DNA from: Chitinophagaceae bacterium
Lineage (GTDB): Bacteria; Bacteroidota; Bacteroidia; Chitinophagales; Chitinophagaceae
Length of the DNA: 7,594 nucleotides
Assembly (NCBI GenBank): GCA_025455205.1
Contig: JALOMZ010000076.1
Coordinates: forward strand, 1 to 7,594
Direction: 5' to 3'
Shown here: positions 5,894 through 7,594 of the stretch, piece by piece
Layout: every line of letters begins with the position of its first letter
How positions within the stretch are numbered: the stretch's first letter is position 1
Made by a program: the position numbers and the translations under genes
The notes under the pieces: generated by a model
Seen by the model: only the letters and a program-made list of their open reading frames with translations
What the model was told of the DNA's origin: nothing
Databases searched by the model: none

Positions 5894-7279
5894 TTATTTT
5901 AGTTCAGTATCGTCCTCTTCCTTGAAGATCTCATAAATGGAATCCTTGAGCTTGTCCCAGATGCTCCGCCGGTTTTCTACAGCAACGGCAGAAACCGGCC
6001 TCTCTTCCTCCATGGCCGGTGCCACTGCAACAGGCTCTTCCATCACCCTGAACTGCTCAGGCACTTTGATGGCCACTTCGGCATTGCTGGTCACAAACTC
6101 CTTCTTCTTGCGTTCGAAGTCGCTGTAGCCCTTCAGGATCAGGCCAATGCAGGTGGAATACATGGGCTTGGTGAGCTCATCGATATATCCGCTGCTCAGG
6201 TGCTCATTGGGGAATCCGATGCGTGCATTGAGGCCGGTCTGGTATTCCGTGAGCTGGATGAGATGCTTCAGTTGGGAGCCGCCGCCGGTGAGGATGATGC
6301 CTCCGTTGAGCTGCTTGTTGTCCATGCCCACCTGCTTCAGGTGATAGATCACGAAATCGAGGATCTCGCTCATGCGGGCCTGGATGATCTGCGCCAGTGT
6401 TTTCACGCTCACCTGCTTGGGTGCCATGCCGCGGATGCCGGGGATGGTGATGATGGCATTGGCCTTGGCCTCCTGCGAGAGGGCGCTGCCAAACTGCACT
6501 TTCATGGCTTCGGCCTGGCTCTTCAGCACGCCCAGTCCGGTTTTGATGTCATTGGTGATGTTCTCGCCACCAAAGGGGATCACAGCTGTATGCTTGAGGA
6601 TGCCTTCATGGAATACAGCGAGGTCGCTGGTGCCGCCACCGATATCGAGGATGGCCACCCCTGCTTCCAGGTCGTGGTCGCACATAACGGCATCGGCAGA
6701 TGCCAGCGGCTGCAGCACAATATCCTTGATGCTGAGTTCGCTGCGGTTCACCGAGCGCGTGATGTTGCGGATGGCGAATTTGTCGCCGGTGATGATGTGG
6801 AAATTGGCCCCCAGCTTCACGCCGCTGTAGCCAATAGGATTCTTGATATTCTGGAAATTATCGACATTGAATTCCTGCGGAATAACGTCGATGATCTGGT
6901 CGCCGGCGGGGATGTAGGTCTTCCGCTGGTCGGCAATCAGTTTGTCTACATCGGCCTGCGAAATTTCGTTGTCCATGTCCTGGCGCACCAGGTCGCCGCG
7001 GGTCTGCAGGCTCTTGATGTGGTGGCCGGCAATGCCCACATATACCTCGCTGATGTTGAGGTTGGGATTGCTCTGGCGGCAGGCGGCCATGGCCTCGCGG
7101 ATGGCCAGCACCGCATTGTCGATGTTCAGCACTTGTCCGTGCTGCACAGAGTTGTTGGAGCTGGCCTTGCCAAAGCCAAGGATCTCCAACTTGCCATACT
7201 CGTTCTTGCGGCCGGCAATGGCTGCAATTTTTGTTGTGCCTATGTCAAGGCCAACGATGATGGGATTGGTGTTGCTCAT
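5894..7279 (-). CDS. ftsA: Cell division protein FtsA (actin-like Z-ring tether)
   Basis: FtsA is an actin-fold ATPase that anchors FtsZ filaments to the inner membrane and helps recruit later division proteins. Seen directly (461 residues): phosphate-1 motif VGLDIGTTKIAAI (9-21); the SHS2/1C subdomain around VYVGIAGHHIKSL (79-91) that marks FtsA among actin relatives; phosphate-2 motif LDIGGGTSDLAVF (211-223); and the adenosine-binding GGIILTGGGSQL (336-347). After the core, a stretch rich in Glu, Ala, Pro and Val (about 400-436) leads to RRSIWDKLKDSIYEIF (437-452). This is an amphipathic helix with Ile, Trp, Leu and Phe on one face, the expected membrane-targeting sequence, followed by an acidic tail EEDDTELK. 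The linker and tail make it somewhat longer than E. coli FtsA (420). The start ATG lies 11 bases after the ftsQ stop, so ftsQ and ftsA are translated from one message. No Shine-Dalgarno is obvious, as usual for the phylum. Confidence 0.97.
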   Translation of the reverse strand: MSNTNPIIVGLDIGTTKIAAIAGRKNEYGKLEILGFGKASSNNSVQHGQVLNIDNAVLAIREAMAACRQSNPNLNISEVYVGIAGHHIKSLQTRGDLVRQDMDNEISQADVDKLIADQRKTYIPAGDQIIDVIPQEFNVDNFQNIKNPIGYSGVKLGANFHIITGDKFAIRNITRSVNRSELSIKDIVLQPLASADAVMCDHDLEAGVAILDIGGGTSDLAVFHEGILKHTAVIPFGGENITNDIKTGLGVLKSQAEAMKVQFGSALSQEAKANAIITIPGIRGMAPKQVSVKTLAQIIQARMSEILDFVIYHLKQVGMDNKQLNGGIILTGGGSQLKHLIQLTEYQTGLNARIGFPNEHLSSGYIDELTKPMYSTCIGLILKGYSDFERKKKEFVTSNAEVAIKVPEQFRVMEEPVAVAPAMEEERPVSAVAVENRRSIWDKLKDSIYEIFKEEDDTELK

Positions 7280-7290
7280 ATGATTGTGTT

Positions 7291-7594
7291 TTAGTTGGTT
7301 GAGGTTTTGGGGGGCATCAGGGCCCGGGGTTTGGCATCAGCGGTATCTGGTTTTGCCGGGTTATCGGTCTTGGTGTTTGGCGGCGGCTTGGGTGGCGGCA
7401 CCGGCAGCGTGGGCTGCGCAGAAGAACTGTTGAACTCAGGCATGATGCGGCCCCGATCCTGCTCAGACTCTACGGCATTGGCATTCGCTTCGGTCTTGGC
7501 CTTGTTCACCAGTTGGTTGAACACCTCCACGGCCTTTCCGGGGTCTGCCCCGGGCATGGTGCCATCGCCTTTCATGGCCACCACCTGGTTGTTG
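7291..7594 (-). CDS. ftsQ: Probable FtsQ, C-terminal part (5' end outside window)
   Basis: About 100 C-terminal codons are visible, ending in TAA 11 bases before ftsA. The first residues, NNQVVAMKGDG, resemble the last beta strand of the FtsQ periplasmic domain, the region that in E. coli FtsQ pairs with FtsB. Position directly before ftsA in a ftsQ-ftsA-ftsZ order is the standard dcw arrangement, and this context carries most of the assignment. FtsQ is a single-pass inner-membrane protein whose periplasmic POTRA and beta domains join FtsL and FtsB to control septal wall synthesis. After the strand and a helix-like segment (GKAVEVFNQLVNKAKTEANA), the tail becomes low complexity: PVPPPKPPP, then Lys, Asp, Thr and Pro-rich sequence to the end. 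Such a long disordered tail is absent from E. coli FtsQ. The transmembrane and POTRA parts lie outside the window. Confidence 0.8.
   Translation of the reverse strand, partial: NNQVVAMKGDGTMPGADPGKAVEVFNQLVNKAKTEANANAVESEQDRGRIMPEFNSSSAQPTLPVPPPKPPPNTKTDNPAKPDTADAKPRALMPPKTSTN

Noticed and set aside
6200..7294. A 364-codon open frame on the plus strand across ftsA
   Set aside because: It is antisense to FtsA, whose actin-fold motifs are unambiguous. The overlapping product shows no recognisable domain.

Overview
This window looks like a chromosomal segment of a GC-rich Bacteroidota bacterium, most likely of the Chitinophagaceae or a close relative. Three things point there. FtsZ opens with an N-terminus of the Bacteroidota type (MIHFDMPREKSNIIKV) and ends in a Bacteroidota-like C-terminal peptide (NNFLHGEKPD). 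Most starts lack an obvious Shine-Dalgarno sequence. One intergenic region carries a CGCAGATTA-type repeat of a kind common in this phylum. The taxon is an inference from sequence style, not from a search.

Layout. (1) 1-330, plus strand: the C-terminal part of a TlpA/ResA-like thioredoxin-fold oxidoreductase, cut by the window edge and followed by a strong intrinsic terminator. (2) 391-951: about 560 bases without a gene, holding a palindrome plus short direct repeats (the CGCAGAT element) and two further families of diverged direct repeats. (3) 952-2645, plus strand: a two-gene ABC-2 exporter, with an ATPase that has Glu in place of the Q-loop Gln as in BcrA/LanF-type transporters, then a six-helix permease 11 bases downstream. 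(4) 2652-2774, minus strand: an optional 40-codon ORF with one predicted membrane helix, in frame behind the stop of the next gene. (5) 2796-3734, minus strand: a TIGR01777/YfcH-type NAD(P)-binding epimerase-like protein. (6) 3776-3807: a hairpin terminator for the gene upstream of it. (7) 3845-7594, minus strand: the end of the division and cell wall (dcw) cluster, in transcriptional order ftsQ (C-terminus only), ftsA, ftsZ.

The three division genes form one functional unit. FtsQ belongs to the FtsQLB periplasmic complex that activates septal peptidoglycan synthesis. FtsA is the actin-like membrane tether, and FtsZ is the tubulin-like GTPase that makes the Z ring. The notable departures here are in the disordered parts: FtsZ has an acidic linker of roughly 250 residues, FtsQ has a proline-rich tail after its beta domain, and FtsA has an extended linker before its amphipathic helix. 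I see no clear new multi-gene system. The most worthwhile leads are the repeat cluster, the E-loop exporter, the FtsZ/FtsQ tails and the small ORF behind the epimerase.
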